From: Rhodobacter capsulatus | Lineage (GTDB): Bacteria > Pseudomonadota > Alphaproteobacteria > Rhodobacterales > Rhodobacteraceae | DNA: 55,743 bases | Reading direction: 5' to 3' | NCBI RefSeq assembly: GCF_005144475.1 | Contig: NZ_SWJZ01000010.1 | Span: 1-55,743, forward strand | Shown: one piece after another, positions 1 through 8,787 of the stretch | Numbering within the stretch: position 1 is the first letter of the stretch | Layout of the letters: each line of letters starts with the position of its first letter | Made by a program: the position numbers and the translations under genes | Notes under the pieces: model-generated | What the model was told of the DNA's origin: nothing | The model's database searches: none | Seen by the model: the letters and a program-made list of their open reading frames with translations, nothing else

Positions 1-173
1 AAGGAGGACAGCACGTTGAAGATCTGCGGCACCTCCGCCACCGGATCGGGCGCCGCCGCAAAGGTCTTCGCGATCTCGTAAAGCGCGTCCAGCGCCAGGC
101 GGTCGGCCGTGGCCCGCGCCGAGCGATGTCTTGCCTGCGGTTGGGGGACGAGCCGGTCCCGGATGTCGATCAT
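1..173 (-). CDS. nifA2: NifA-type nitrogen fixation activator, N-terminal part only (nifA2)
   Basis: The minus strand opens with an ATG at 173 and stays open to the window edge, giving 57 residues beginning MIDIRDRLVPQPQARHRSAR. The segment DALYEIAKTFAAAP looks like the beginning of the GAF domain of NifA proteins. NifA activates sigma-54 promoters of nif operons under low nitrogen and low oxygen. R. capsulatus is known to carry two nearly identical nifA copies, one of them (nifA2) next to rpoN and nifU2, and the neighbour here is rpoN. The AAA+ and DNA-binding domains lie outside the window. The family call rests on this short N-terminus and on context. Confidence 0.75.
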   Translation of the reverse strand, partial: MIDIRDRLVPQPQARHRSARATADRLALDALYEIAKTFAAAPDPVAEVPQIFNVLSS

Positions 174-313
174 CACTGTTCTCCCTCGCTGGCCCGGCGC
201 CGGGATGGATCAAACGACGATCACCCCCTCCCATGGGGTGCCGCAGTCTGCGCTGCGTGGATCGTTCGATCGCGGTTGGGGGCCGTGGCGGACATGTCGA
301 GACTTGGTCAAGC

Positions 314-336
314 TTGCGCCCGGATGCACGGCGCAA
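314..336. promoter_or_regulatory. Dyad TTGCGCC-N9-GGCGCAA upstream of nifA2 (candidate NtrC site)
   Basis: A perfect 7-bp inverted repeat with a 9-bp spacer lies about 140 bp upstream of the nifA2 start. R. capsulatus nifA genes are known to be activated by NtrC, and enteric NtrC sites have a related TGCACC-N5-GGTGCA form, so an NtrC-binding role is plausible but inferred. The rest of the 174-469 gap holds no gene I can support. Confidence 0.45.
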
Positions 337-469
337 ACAGTCCCAAGTGCCAATATGTCGCGACCTGAGGGTGATTGACGGATCGTTAAGCGCAACTTTG
401 AAGCGATTCCGGCGTGAGCGCCGAAAAAAGTGGCGCTTCCGGTTTGGCCGTTCCCGGGGTTTCGCAGAC

Positions 470-1756
470 TCAGCGCGCGGCGGCGGCGCGGCGGCGTTCG
501 TAGGACGAGGCAAGCCCCAGCGTCGAGCGGTATTTCGCCACCGTGCGCCGCGCGATCCGCAGCCCGGCGCGTTCGGCCAGCGTCACGATCGCGTCGTCCG
601 ACAACGGGTTCTGCGGATCTTCGCCGCCCACCGTGCGCTGCACGAAATCAAGCGCGGAATCGCGCGACACCGCCTCGCCGCCGCCCTGGGTCGAGACCGC
701 GCGGGAAAAGAACGCCCGCAGCGGCAGCGCCCGGGTCTGGGTCTGGATCATCCGCCCCGAGACCGCGCGCGAGATCGTCGAGGCATGCAGGCCCAGTTCC
801 GAGGCCACATCCTCCAGCGTCAGCGGCACCAGATGCGCGGGCCCCTTGTCGAGGAAAGCCGATTGCCGGGCGACCAGCACGGCGGCGGTGCGCAACAGCG
901 TATCGCCGCGCCGTTCCAGCGCCTGCGCCAGCGCCCGGGCCTCGGCCAGCGCCTTGCGCCGTTCCGCGCGGGCCTTCACATCGGCACTGCCATCGGCGAA
1001 ACGATCCTCGCGCACGGTGATCGTGGGGGAGGTGGCGCGGTTGAGTTCCACAGTCCAGCCCTCGGCGCCCCGCAGGGCGATCAGGTCGGGCGGAAAGACC
1101 GGCGTCGGCTGATGGTCGAAAGCAAGCCCCGGCTTCGGGTTCAAGTGCCGGATCTGCTTGATGATTTCCGGAATGTCGCCGATGTCGCAATCGCACAGCT
1201 CGGCCAGATCGGACAGCCGGTTTTCCGCGATCAGCGGAATGTTGCGGATCAGCGTTTCGACTTCCCAGGTCAGGATGTCAGCCTCGCGCGCCTGCAGGAT
1301 CAGACAATCCGAGAGGTCGCGGGCGAACAGGCCGGTGGGCTCGAAGCCCTGCAGCACGGAAAGCACCGCCTCGGCGCGGGCGGGGGTGACGCCCGCGGCC
1401 AGCGCGATGCTGTCGACGCTCTGGCCCAGCCAGCCGCTCGGTTCCAGGGCCTCGGCAAAGCGCAGCGCCAGCAGCCGGTCGGTGTTTTCGCCGAAGGCCA
1501 TCTCGATCTGATCGACGACATGGGCCATCAGGCTCGGCTTGTGCGCGGCCACCGCGGCGACGGCATCGAAATCCTCGCCGCCGCGGGCGATGAAGGCGGG
1601 CGGGGCACGGTAGGTCAGGAACGGGTTCGACGTGGCCTGTTCGGTCAGATGCTCGGACAAATCCTGCGACGACATGCCAAGGATGGCGAGGGAATGGAGC
1701 ATCTGCCCCGCCATCTGCATCGTCTGTCTTTGGGAAAGCGTCTGCGCGAGTTCCAT
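470..1756 (-). CDS. rpoN: RNA polymerase sigma-54 factor
   Basis: A 428-residue sigma-54 factor, which directs RNA polymerase to -24/-12 promoters and needs an AAA+ activator such as NifA or AnfA to open them. The N-terminus (MELAQTLSQRQTMQMAGQML) is the glutamine-rich activator-interacting region. A core-binding region follows, and the C-terminal RpoN box ARRTVAKYRSTLG is present near residue 410. The length is slightly short of the usual 450-500, as in other rhodobacterial RpoN. The gene lies 147 bp behind nifU2 and in the same direction, so it can be read from the iscN promoter and perhaps also from its own. In R. capsulatus this gene (formerly nifR4) serves nitrogen fixation specifically. 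Confidence 0.95.
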   Translation of the reverse strand: MELAQTLSQRQTMQMAGQMLHSLAILGMSSQDLSEHLTEQATSNPFLTYRAPPAFIARGGEDFDAVAAVAAHKPSLMAHVVDQIEMAFGENTDRLLALRFAEALEPSGWLGQSVDSIALAAGVTPARAEAVLSVLQGFEPTGLFARDLSDCLILQAREADILTWEVETLIRNIPLIAENRLSDLAELCDCDIGDIPEIIKQIRHLNPKPGLAFDHQPTPVFPPDLIALRGAEGWTVELNRATSPTITVREDRFADGSADVKARAERRKALAEARALAQALERRGDTLLRTAAVLVARQSAFLDKGPAHLVPLTLEDVASELGLHASTISRAVSGRMIQTQTRALPLRAFFSRAVSTQGGGEAVSRDSALDFVQRTVGGEDPQNPLSDDAIVTLAERAGLRIARRTVAKYRSTLGLASSYERRRAAAAR

Positions 1757-1903
1757 GGGGACAACCTATCTCAAACTCGGGTCATTGCGTGGGGCGGCAG
1801 GGCGCCGCAGGGGTGAAAAAGGGTCGGTGCCGAAATCCGCGCCGCACCACCCCGGGTTGTGCCGGGTTTTTCGGCGCAGCGAAGGGGGCGGGCGCGGGGC
1901 ATC

Positions 1904-2338
1904 TCAGGTCCGGATCTCGGGGACGACCCGGACCGGGCGGCCAAGCGTTTCGATCAGATGGGTCTGCACCGTCGAGAGCGTGCGCGCCGACATCATGCAG
2001 CCCGCGCAGCTGCCGGAAAGCCGCACCCGCACGGCAGCGCCCGCGATGCCGACAAGCTCGATGTCGCCGCCGTCGCGCTGGAACATCGGGCGCATCTCGG
2101 CGATCAGCTCGGCGACCACCTCGGCCTCTTCCTCGGGCGAGAACAGCGGCCGGGCCGGGGCTTTCGGGGCGGCGATCTCGCCGATCTTCACGAAATTGGC
2201 CAGAAAGGCCGCGGTGTCGGGGGCCTTGCCGCCCGCGGCCTGCCGCGCGGCAAGGGCGGCGGCGGCGGGGGGGGCGGCGGGGCGTTGCGGTGCCGTGGCG
2301 GTTGCGAGGGCGCGGGTTTCGTCGAGCAGGTCTTTCAT
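1904..2338 (-). CDS. nifU2: NifU C-terminal-domain protein (Fe-S scaffold)
   Basis: A 144-residue protein whose C-terminal half (about residues 65-144) is the NifU/Nfu domain with the cluster-holding motif CAGC at C111-C114. Such domains carry [4Fe-4S] clusters and hand them to nitrogenase or other apoproteins. The first 60 residues are Ala/Pro-rich and lack the IscU-like and central ferredoxin-like domains of full NifU. It begins 10 bp after iscN and precedes rpoN, matching the known iscN-nifU2-rpoN arrangement of R. capsulatus. A sigma-54 promoter upstream of iscN implies NifA-dependent expression. Confidence 0.9.
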   Translation of the reverse strand: MKDLLDETRALATATAPQRPAAPPAAAALAARQAAGGKAPDTAAFLANFVKIGEIAAPKAPARPLFSPEEEAEVVAELIAEMRPMFQRDGGDIELVGIAGAAVRVRLSGSCAGCMMSARTLSTVQTHLIETLGRPVRVVPEIRT

Positions 2339-2348
2339 CGCATCCCCC

Positions 2349-2669
2349 TCAGCAGAACGACGGGCCGCAGCCGCCGGGGCGGTTGGTGGCCGTGGTTTCG
2401 AAGACGAAGCTTGCGCCGGTGCCCGAGGTGACGAAATCGACCTTCGTGCCCGCGATATGGGGGCGGGTCTCGGGGTCGATCAGCACGGTCACGTCGTCGA
2501 TGATCAGGGTTTCGTCGTCGGGCGCGGCCCGGCGTTCCACCAGCATGCCGTATCGCAGTCCGTCGCGGCCTCCGGCCTGCGCCAGCAACCGCAGACCGGC
2601 CACCGGCTGCCCTGCATTGGCAATGGCGGACCGGATCGCTGCCTTGGCGGGGGGGGTGATCTCGATCAT
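2349..2669 (-). CDS. iscN: A-type Fe-S carrier of the nif region (IscN)
   Basis: A 106-residue HesB/IscA-fold protein beginning MIEITPPAKAAIRSA. A-type carriers normally have three conserved cysteines, one mid-chain and a terminal CxC. Here the mid-chain position reads GLRLLAQAGG without a cysteine, and the end reads GGCGPSFC, leaving only C101 and C106. The fold match is otherwise good. R. capsulatus IscN is known to support nitrogen fixation when iron is scarce. It is the first gene after a textbook -24/-12 promoter at 2708-2723 and is followed by nifU2 and rpoN. Confidence 0.85.
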   Translation of the reverse strand: MIEITPPAKAAIRSAIANAGQPVAGLRLLAQAGGRDGLRYGMLVERRAAPDDETLIIDDVTVLIDPETRPHIAGTKVDFVTSGTGASFVFETTATNRPGGCGPSFC

Positions 2670-2707
2670 GACGCTCTCCTGACAGGTTGAAGCTTCATGA
2701 ATGACCC

Positions 2708-2723
2708 AGCAAGAAGCGTGCCA
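2708..2723 (-). promoter_or_regulatory. Sigma-54 promoter of iscN-nifU2-rpoN
   Basis: On the minus strand the sequence reads TGGCAC-N5-TTGCT, an exact match to the -24/-12 consensus, 39-54 bp upstream of the iscN start. I found no perfect TGT-N10-ACA site nearby. Because rpoN is downstream, sigma-54 would drive part of its own synthesis. Confidence 0.85.
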
Positions 2724-2845
2724 GGTGTTTCGGCCTTGCCGTGCAAGCTTCGGGCCGACATTGGGGGATTTGCGACAGACATTGTTGTAAATGCGGAAAA
2801 TCGGGCCGGGCGGCTGTGTCCCTTGCCGGACGCCGGGCCGAAACG

Positions 2846-2873
2846 AAAAAAGCCGGCAGTCGAAACTGCCGGC
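2846..2873 (-). terminator. Rho-independent terminator after nifK
   Basis: A perfect 9-bp stem (2852-2860 with 2865-2873, loop CGAA) is followed on the minus strand by six T. It lies 22 bp past the nifK stop and should end the nifHDK transcript before iscN. Confidence 0.9.
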
Positions 2874-2895
2874 CCAGGTCGAGAGAAAGCGTTGC

Positions 2896-4434
2896 TCAGC
2901 GGGTCAGATCGAAGCTGATGTCGGTCTTGCCCCAGTCCCCGGCGCGGGCGTCGGCCTTGACGAAGATCGCGTCGAGGATCTTCACCAGAACCGTCAGGCC
3001 GCCCTGATAGCCCCAGGTCGGGAAGCGGTGGTGGTGGTGCCGGTCGAAGATCGGGAAGGTCAGACGGATCAGCGGGATGCCGGTGTCACGTTCCAGATAC
3101 TTGCCATAGGACGAGCCGATCAGGAAATCGGTCGGTTCGGTCATCAGGAAGCTGCGCATGTGCCACAGATCCTTGCCGGCCCAGACCTGACCCTGCTTGC
3201 CGAAGGGCGAAGCGGCCAGAACGGCTTTCATCTGCTCGGCCCATTTCTTCGAACCGTTGGTGGCCAGGCAATGCACCGGCTCGCCGCCCATCTCCATGAT
3301 GAACTTCGCCATGCCCAGCACGAAGTCCGGATCGCCGAAGATCGAGAAGGTCTTGCCGTGCAGATAGGCCTGGCTGTCGGCGATGGCATCGACCAGACGG
3401 CCGCGTTCCAGCTTGATGCTGTCGGGGATCGCCTTGCCGGTCAGCTCCGACACTTTCATCAGGAAGCTGTCGGTGGCCGAAACGCCCATCGGATAGTTGA
3501 AGACGGCGGTGTCCTGCCCGGTGGTGGCGACATATTCCATCGTCTTCGGCGAGCACCATTCCTGCATCGACAGCGTGGCTTTCGCATTCACCGCGGCTTT
3601 CGCGTCTTCCAGCTTGGTGCCGCCCGCATACATCCGGTAATGCCCGTCCGAGGGGGTGTCATAGACTTCCGACACATCGCTCAGGAAGGTGAAATCGACG
3701 CCCATCGTGTCGAGCAGGCGCTTGATTTCACGGTTGTTCGCCACGGCGTAACCGTCGAAGCCCGGGATGATGTTCAGGCTGTCGTTCGCCACGCGGGTCG
3801 CATCGGCCCAGAACATCGACAGGATGCCTTTCTGGGTGTTGTCGTAGCCGTCCACATGGCTGCCGACGAAGGCCGGGGTATGGGCGAAGGGCACCGGGAA
3901 ATCCATGGGCACGCTTTCGGCCTCTTTCGCCTTCAGGATGAAGGAGTTGAGGTCGTCGCCGATGACTTCGGCCATGCAGGTGGTCGAGACGGCGATCATC
4001 TTCGGCTTGTAAAGCGCATAGGCGTTGGCCAGGCCCTCGACCATGTTGGTCAGACCGCCGAACACCGCCGCATCTTCGGTCATCGAGGACGAAACCGCCG
4101 CCGAGGGTTCCTTGAAGTGGCGCGACAGATGCGAGCGGTAGTAAGCCACGCAGCCTTGCGAGCCGTGCACGAAGGGCAGGGTGCCTTCATAGCCCTGCGC
4201 GGCAAAGACGGCGCCGACCGGCTGGCAGGCTTTCGCCGGGTTGATGGTCAGGGCTTCGCGGGCGAGGTTCTTTTCGCGGTATTCCCAGGACGCCGTCCAG
4301 TCGCCGATCTGGGCGAGGGTTTCGGCGGAATGGCCGCATTCGAAGGTCGCCTTCTTGTTGGCGAGCATCTCTTTGTATTCAGGCTCGAAGAACAGTTTCG
4401 AGTGGTCGAGCACCTTGTCAGCCGACTGGGGCAT
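2896..4434 (-). CDS. nifK: Mo-nitrogenase MoFe protein beta subunit
   Basis: The 512-residue beta chain of dinitrogenase, which with NifD holds the P-cluster and the FeMo-cofactor. P-cluster ligands are visible as C70 ([10 protein letters not shown]), C95 ([12 protein letters not shown]) and the cysteine in [12 protein letters not shown]. The C-terminus ends in the usual conserved region ([16 protein letters not shown]). It is the last gene of nifHDK, 90 bp after nifD, with a strong hairpin in the gap and a terminator behind. Full length and no defects. Confidence 0.97.
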   Translation of the reverse strand: MPQSADKVLDHSKLFFEPEYKEMLANKKATFECGHSAETLAQIGDWTASWEYREKNLAREALTINPAKACQPVGAVFAAQGYEGTLPFVHGSQGCVAYYRSHLSRHFKEPSAAVSSSMTEDAAVFGGLTNMVEGLANAYALYKPKMIAVSTTCMAEVIGDDLNSFILKAKEAESVPMDFPVPFAHTPAFVGSHVDGYDNTQKGILSMFWADATRVANDSLNIIPGFDGYAVANNREIKRLLDTMGVDFTFLSDVSEVYDTPSDGHYRMYAGGTKLEDAKAAVNAKATLSMQEWCSPKTMEYVATTGQDTAVFNYPMGVSATDSFLMKVSELTGKAIPDSIKLERGRLVDAIADSQAYLHGKTFSIFGDPDFVLGMAKFIMEMGGEPVHCLATNGSKKWAEQMKAVLAASPFGKQGQVWAGKDLWHMRSFLMTEPTDFLIGSSYGKYLERDTGIPLIRLTFPIFDRHHHHRFPTWGYQGGLTVLVKILDAIFVKADARAGDWGKTDISFDLTR

Positions 4435-4497
4435 GGGTCAATTCCTTGTCAAAGGCCGTCCGCATTCCGGGACGCACCGACGGGGGGAAGGGAGGGT

Positions 4498-4517
4498 GGG
4501 GGCGGCGCACCGCCCCC
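4498..4517. promoter_or_regulatory. Intercistronic hairpin between nifD and nifK
   Basis: A perfect 8-bp GC stem (GGGGGCGG with CCGCCCCC, loop CGCA) lies directly behind the nifD stop. No T-tract follows in the transcript direction, so it is more likely an mRNA-stabilising or processing element than a full terminator. Confidence 0.6.
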
Positions 4518-4524
4518 CTTTGGC

Positions 4525-6030
4525 TCACTCGGCGGCGATCGGGGCTTTGTCCCAGGGCGCGTCGAACAGGCCCCAGACGGGGTTGTTGATCGCCATGTCC
4601 ATATCGCGCGCGAAGATCGCGAAGCCGTCGTAGCCGTGATAGGGGCCCGAATAGTCCCACGAGTGCATCTGACGGAACGGAATGCCCATCTTCTGCACCG
4701 GATACTTCTCCTTGATGCCCGAGCCGACGAGGTCGGGGCGGATCTTCTCGATGAACTTCTCCAGCTCGTAGCCGGTGACGTCATCATAGATCAGCGTGCC
4801 TTCCTTGACGTAATGGCCGGTGCGCTTGTAGTCGTCGTTATGGGCGAATTCATAGCCCGTCCCGGCAATCACCATGCCCAGATCGTCATAGGCGGTGACG
4901 ACGTGGCGCGGACGCAGGCCGCCCACATAGAGCATCACCGACTTGCCTTCGAGCCGCGGCTTGTATTTCGCGAGGATCCCGTCGACCAGCGGCCGATATT
5001 TGGCGATGACCTTTTCGACATTGGCCTGAATGGTCTCGTCGAACTTGGCGCCAATGGCGCGCAGGCTGGCTTCGATCTGCGTCGGGCCGAAGAAGTTGTA
5101 TTCCATCCAGCCGATCGAATACTTCTCTTCCATGTAGCGGCAGATGTAGTTCATCGAGCGGTAGCAGTGGATCAGGTTCAGCTTCGCCTTCGGCGCCCGT
5201 TCCATCTCGGCCAGCGTCGCGTCGCCCGACCAGCAGCCGATCACGTTCAGACCGATTTCTTCCAGCAGGATGCGCGAGGCCCAGGCGTCGCCGCCGATGT
5301 TGTAGTCGCCGATGATGTTGACATCATAGGGGCCGGGCTCGAAAGCCTTGGTGTTTTCGCTTTCCGGCTGCTCGAAGATCCAGTCGCGCACGGCGTCGTT
5401 GGCGATGTGGTGGCCAAGCGACTGCGACACGCCGCGGAAACCCTCGCAACGCACCGGAACGATGGTCTTGTTGATTTCCTTGTTCTTCTTCTTCGACACC
5501 GCCTCGATGTCGTCGCCGATGAGGCCGATCGGGCATTCCGACTGGATGGTGATGCCATTGGCCAGCGGGAACAGCGTGTTGATCTCGTCGATCGTCTTTT
5601 CCAGCTTCTTGTCGCCGCCGAAGACGATGTCCTTTTCCTGGAAATCGGTGGTGAACTGCATCGTCACGAAGCTGTCCACGCCGGTCTTCCCGGTGTAGTA
5701 GTTGCGGCGCTGGCTCCACGAGTAATGCCCGCAGCCGACCGGACCATGGCTGATGTGGACCATGTCCTTGATCGGACCCCAGACCACGCCTTTCGACCCG
5801 GCATAGGCGCAGCCGCGGATCGTCATCACGCCCGGGACCGATTTGATGTTCGATTTGACGGTGTCGCATTTCGACGCGATGCCGGTGACGGCGTCGGCGT
5901 CTTCGCTGGTCGCACCGGCCACCGACAGGTGTTTGGCGCGTTTCTTCTGAGCTTTCGCCGGATAGGCTTCGAGAACTTCCGCAATCAGGTTCTCAAGGTC
6001 TTCCGGGCCGCCCGCGTGATCTTTGGCCAT
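4525..6030 (-). CDS. nifD: Mo-nitrogenase MoFe protein alpha subunit
   Basis: The 501-residue alpha chain that carries FeMo-cofactor and shares the P-cluster. Visible ligands are C74 (IRGCAYAG), C100 ([12 protein letters not shown]) and the cysteine in [11 protein letters not shown] for the P-cluster. The FeMo-co region has [10 protein letters not shown] (cofactor cysteine) and [12 protein letters not shown] (cofactor histidine region). It follows nifH by 65 bp and is cotranscribed from the nifH promoter. The Mo-type signature [12 protein letters not shown] differs from the Fe-type [12 protein letters not shown] of the second nitrogenase in this window, which separates the two paralogs clearly. 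Confidence 0.97.
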   Translation of the reverse strand: MAKDHAGGPEDLENLIAEVLEAYPAKAQKKRAKHLSVAGATSEDADAVTGIASKCDTVKSNIKSVPGVMTIRGCAYAGSKGVVWGPIKDMVHISHGPVGCGHYSWSQRRNYYTGKTGVDSFVTMQFTTDFQEKDIVFGGDKKLEKTIDEINTLFPLANGITIQSECPIGLIGDDIEAVSKKKNKEINKTIVPVRCEGFRGVSQSLGHHIANDAVRDWIFEQPESENTKAFEPGPYDVNIIGDYNIGGDAWASRILLEEIGLNVIGCWSGDATLAEMERAPKAKLNLIHCYRSMNYICRYMEEKYSIGWMEYNFFGPTQIEASLRAIGAKFDETIQANVEKVIAKYRPLVDGILAKYKPRLEGKSVMLYVGGLRPRHVVTAYDDLGMVIAGTGYEFAHNDDYKRTGHYVKEGTLIYDDVTGYELEKFIEKIRPDLVGSGIKEKYPVQKMGIPFRQMHSWDYSGPYHGYDGFAIFARDMDMAINNPVWGLFDAPWDKAPIAAE

Positions 6031-6095
6031 TCTTTTGGCTCCCTCACTTCAGGTTTCGAAAAGGTGGGCAGGGCGCCCACCTGAACTGTCAGGCC

Positions 6096-7040
<945 letters not shown>

Positions 7041-7053
7041 TCACAGCTTCTAC

Positions 7054-7069
7054 AGCAGCCTTCGTGCCA
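7054..7069 (-). promoter_or_regulatory. Sigma-54 promoter of nifHDK
   Basis: The minus strand reads TGGCAC-GAAGG-CTGCT, the -24/-12 form with one change (CTGC for TTGC). The anfH promoter in this window carries the same CTGCT element. Confidence 0.9.
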
Positions 7070-7117
7070 ACCGGGATTTTCCGAAATAATCATTCAAAGT
7101 CATTGTCTTGTCGGTTT

Positions 7118-7133
7118 TGTTCGAAAGGGAACA
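7118..7133. promoter_or_regulatory. NifA upstream activator site of nifH
   Basis: TGT-TCGAAAGGGA-ACA is a perfect TGT-N10-ACA NifA binding site, about 50-65 bp upstream of the -24 element of the nifH promoter. Confidence 0.85.
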
Positions 7134-7136
7134 CGG

Positions 7137-7151
7137 CCTACAAATTGTAGG
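7137..7151. promoter_or_regulatory. 15-bp palindrome CCTACAA-A-TTGTAGG upstream of nifH
   Basis: A perfect inverted repeat with 7-bp arms and one central base, 3 bp beyond the NifA site. It could be a binding site for another regulator. No known site of this exact form comes to mind. Confidence 0.5.
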
Positions 7152-7213
7152 GCCTCCGGCGCGGGCGGCGGTTTTGTCGGTGCCGCTTGTCGGGCCGCCC
7201 GTCGGGACGCCAT

Positions 7214-7243
7214 GAAAAAACCCCGCCAGAGCGGCGGGGTTTT
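7214..7243 (-). terminator. Terminator after fdxD
   Basis: A 7-bp stem CCCCGCC/GGCGGGG lies 20 bp past the fdxD stop and is followed on the minus strand by six T; four T also follow on the plus strand. It separates fdxD from the nifH promoter region. Confidence 0.85.
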
Positions 7244-7262
7244 CCGGTCGTTCGCGGCGATT

Positions 7263-7634
7263 TCAGACCGAGCCGCCGGGCGTGCCGGTGAAATGCACCA
7301 TCACGTCTTCATCGCGCGGGATGAACTGGCAGGCCAGACGGAAGCGCGGCGGCAGGTCGCTGACTTCGGCCGCCTCGATCTCCTCGGCGGTGATCATCTG
7401 CAGCTCTTTCAGCCGCGCCTTCTCCTTTTCGGTCAGGGTCATCGCCATCGCGGGCTTGTTGTCGAGATGGGTGACCTCGATCAGGCACGAGGCGCAATCG
7501 CCGTCACCGCATTCGAACGGGATCGGGATCGCATGTTCCTTGGCCAGCGACAGGATCGTCGCGGTGTTGCCCGCCACCGCATAGATGGTCTTGTCTTTCT
7601 TCATGATGGGCGAAGTGAAGGTGATGTTCGGCAT
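7263..7634 (-). CDS. fdxD: [2Fe-2S] ferredoxin of nitrogen fixation
   Basis: A 123-residue plant/adrenodoxin-fold ferredoxin. Cluster ligands are C42, C47 and C50 (ECGDGDCASC, a C-x4-C-x2-C spacing) and C102 (FRLACQF). FdxD of R. capsulatus is a known electron carrier linked to nitrogenase and to its function under oxygen. I chose the ATG at 7634 (MPNITFTSP); the longer in-frame start at 7685 adds Arg-rich residues unlike ferredoxins and overlaps the promoter. Its own -24/-12 promoter and its terminator make it a single-gene unit upstream of nifHDK. Confidence 0.93.
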   Translation of the reverse strand: MPNITFTSPIMKKDKTIYAVAGNTATILSLAKEHAIPIPFECGDGDCASCLIEVTHLDNKPAMAMTLTEKEKARLKELQMITAEEIEAAEVSDLPPRFRLACQFIPRDEDVMVHFTGTPGGSV

Positions 7635-7680
7635 CGCAGTCCTCTTGGTTGTTGTTGAGGGAACGTCCCGAAGGCCGCGC

Positions 7681-7696
7681 AGCAAGGGCCATGCCA
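7681..7696 (-). promoter_or_regulatory. Sigma-54 promoter of fdxD
   Basis: The minus strand reads TGGCAT-N5-TTGCT, a good -24/-12 match, 47-62 bp upstream of the fdxD start. No perfect NifA site was seen between it and the divergent cooA-like gene. Confidence 0.8.
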
Positions 7697-7774
7697 GCGC
7701 CCCGAAACCGGGGCTTGCCGGGGGCCGGGGCCGGACCTAGGCTTGGCCCGGTTCCTCCCTTGCGCCAAAGCCCG

Positions 7775-8398
7775 ATGCCCCCGCCCGCCCCCTCCTCCGA
7801 CTGGATCTCCCGCCTTGAGGGCGGTCTGCGCCGCCGCTACGCCGCGGGTGAGACGATCGCGCGGCCCGATGCGCCCTCGGACCGGCTGATCCTGATCGAA
7901 ACCGGCGCGGTGCGGCTCTGCCTGACCGGCGCCGGGCGCGAGGTGACGCTGGCGCAGCTGCGCGCGGGCGGGCTGTTCGTCACCCATACGCGGGTCTGGG
8001 TGGTGGCGACCGAGCCCGCGCAGGTGCGCAGCTGGCCGGTGGCCGAGATGCTCGATCTGGTGACGCGGCACCCGGATCTTGGCGTGGCGGCCTTTCGCGA
8101 AGTGGGCCAGATCCTGCGCGGTGCGCTGGATCTGATCGAGGATCTGGCCTTCCGCCCGGTCGAGGCGCGGCTGGCCCGCCATCTTCTGGCCGAGCGGCAG
8201 GCGCAGGGCGCCGACACGATCCGGCTGATCGGCCCGACCGAGGCTTTGGCCACCGCGCTGGGCACGACGCGGCAGACGCTCTCGACGCTGATCAACCGGC
8301 TGATCCGCGCGGGCGTGCTGTCGCGGCCGGGACGGCAGCAGCTTTGCCTGCACGATCCGGGCCAGCTGGCGCGTCTGGCCGAAGTGTCATCCGGCTGA
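7775..8398 (+). CDS. cooA: CRP/FNR-family CO-sensing regulator (CooA-like)
   Basis: A 207-residue CRP-family protein with an N-terminal sensor beta-barrel, a long dimer helix and a C-terminal helix-turn-helix (LATALGTTRQTLSTLINRLI, whose recognition helix resembles that of CooA). It starts MPPP; Rhodospirillum rubrum CooA starts MPP, and Pro2 there is a heme ligand. Around the other heme ligand the sequence is FVTHTR where R. rubrum has FCMHSG, so the histidine is kept (H71) and the cysteine is replaced by valine. It sits directly before cowN, and a CooA-type box overlaps its stop codon. Together these make a CO sensor likely; a general CRP-type regulator is the alternative. The ATG at 7775 is preferred over an upstream start inside the fdxD promoter. 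Confidence 0.8.
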   Translation: MPPPAPSSDWISRLEGGLRRRYAAGETIARPDAPSDRLILIETGAVRLCLTGAGREVTLAQLRAGGLFVTHTRVWVVATEPAQVRSWPVAEMLDLVTRHPDLGVAAFREVGQILRGALDLIEDLAFRPVEARLARHLLAERQAQGADTIRLIGPTEALATALGTTRQTLSTLINRLIRAGVLSRPGRQQLCLHDPGQLARLAEVSSG

Positions 8399-8400
8399 CA
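8385..8400 (+). promoter_or_regulatory. Perfect CooA-type operator upstream of cowN
   Basis: TGTCA-TCCGGC-TGACA is a perfect inverted repeat of the CRP/CooA type (TGTCA-N6-TGACA). The TGA stop codon of the cooA-like gene is the first half of its right arm. It lies 57-72 bp upstream of the cowN start. Confidence 0.85.
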
Positions 8401-8456
8401 GAAATTCCGGGCCGCCGCGCCTAAGAAACAAGCCGGACCAGCCGAGGAACCCCGCC

Positions 8457-8735
8457 ATGAACGACCAGACCCCCGACCGTTACGTGACCTTCACGGGCAT
8501 CGCCTGCGATACCAATGCCGACCGTCTGTGCGAGATGCTGGCGACGCGGATGGCGGGCAACGACTCGCGCTGGGTGGCCTATTTCGAGAAGAAACTGGCC
8601 GAAAACGCGCGGATGGGCCATGACCGGCTGCGGTTCATCGGCGCGCAGGTCAATGCGCTGATGAGCTTCTTCGAAGAGGAAGACGACGCCGAGGCCTTGG
8701 CGCTGCTCTGGCACATCGAGCATCACTGCCTCTGA
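8457..8735 (+). CDS. cowN: CowN, protects nitrogenase from carbon monoxide
   Basis: A 92-residue protein (MNDQTPDRYVTFTGIACDTN...) that matches the small CowN family throughout, including the acidic C-terminal stretch FFEEEDDAEALALLWHIEHH. CowN lets cells fix nitrogen in the presence of CO by protecting Mo-nitrogenase. A GAGGAA ribosome site precedes the ATG. It lies 58 bp behind the CooA-like regulator with a CooA-type box between them, so induction by CO is the expected control. Confidence 0.92.
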   Translation: MNDQTPDRYVTFTGIACDTNADRLCEMLATRMAGNDSRWVAYFEKKLAENARMGHDRLRFIGAQVNALMSFFEEEDDAEALALLWHIEHHCL

Positions 8736-8787
8736 CCGGACCGGGGATCTTCTTCTTTTCAGGATGGCCCGCCGGACCGCGGCGGCC

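Noticed and set aside
131-1816. 561-residue plus-strand frame over rpoN
   Set aside because: It is the antisense reading of a GC-rich gene. Its composition is Arg/Gln/His-rich and it crosses the nifA2 promoter; rpoN on the other strand has clear family motifs.
2791-6084. 1097-residue plus-strand frame over nifK and nifD
   Set aside because: Antisense shadow produced by codon bias at high GC; both nif genes on the minus strand are certain.
7100-7262. tRNA or small RNA gene between nifH and fdxD
   Set aside because: No cloverleaf and no promoter of its own was seen; the features there are the NifA site, a dyad and a terminator.
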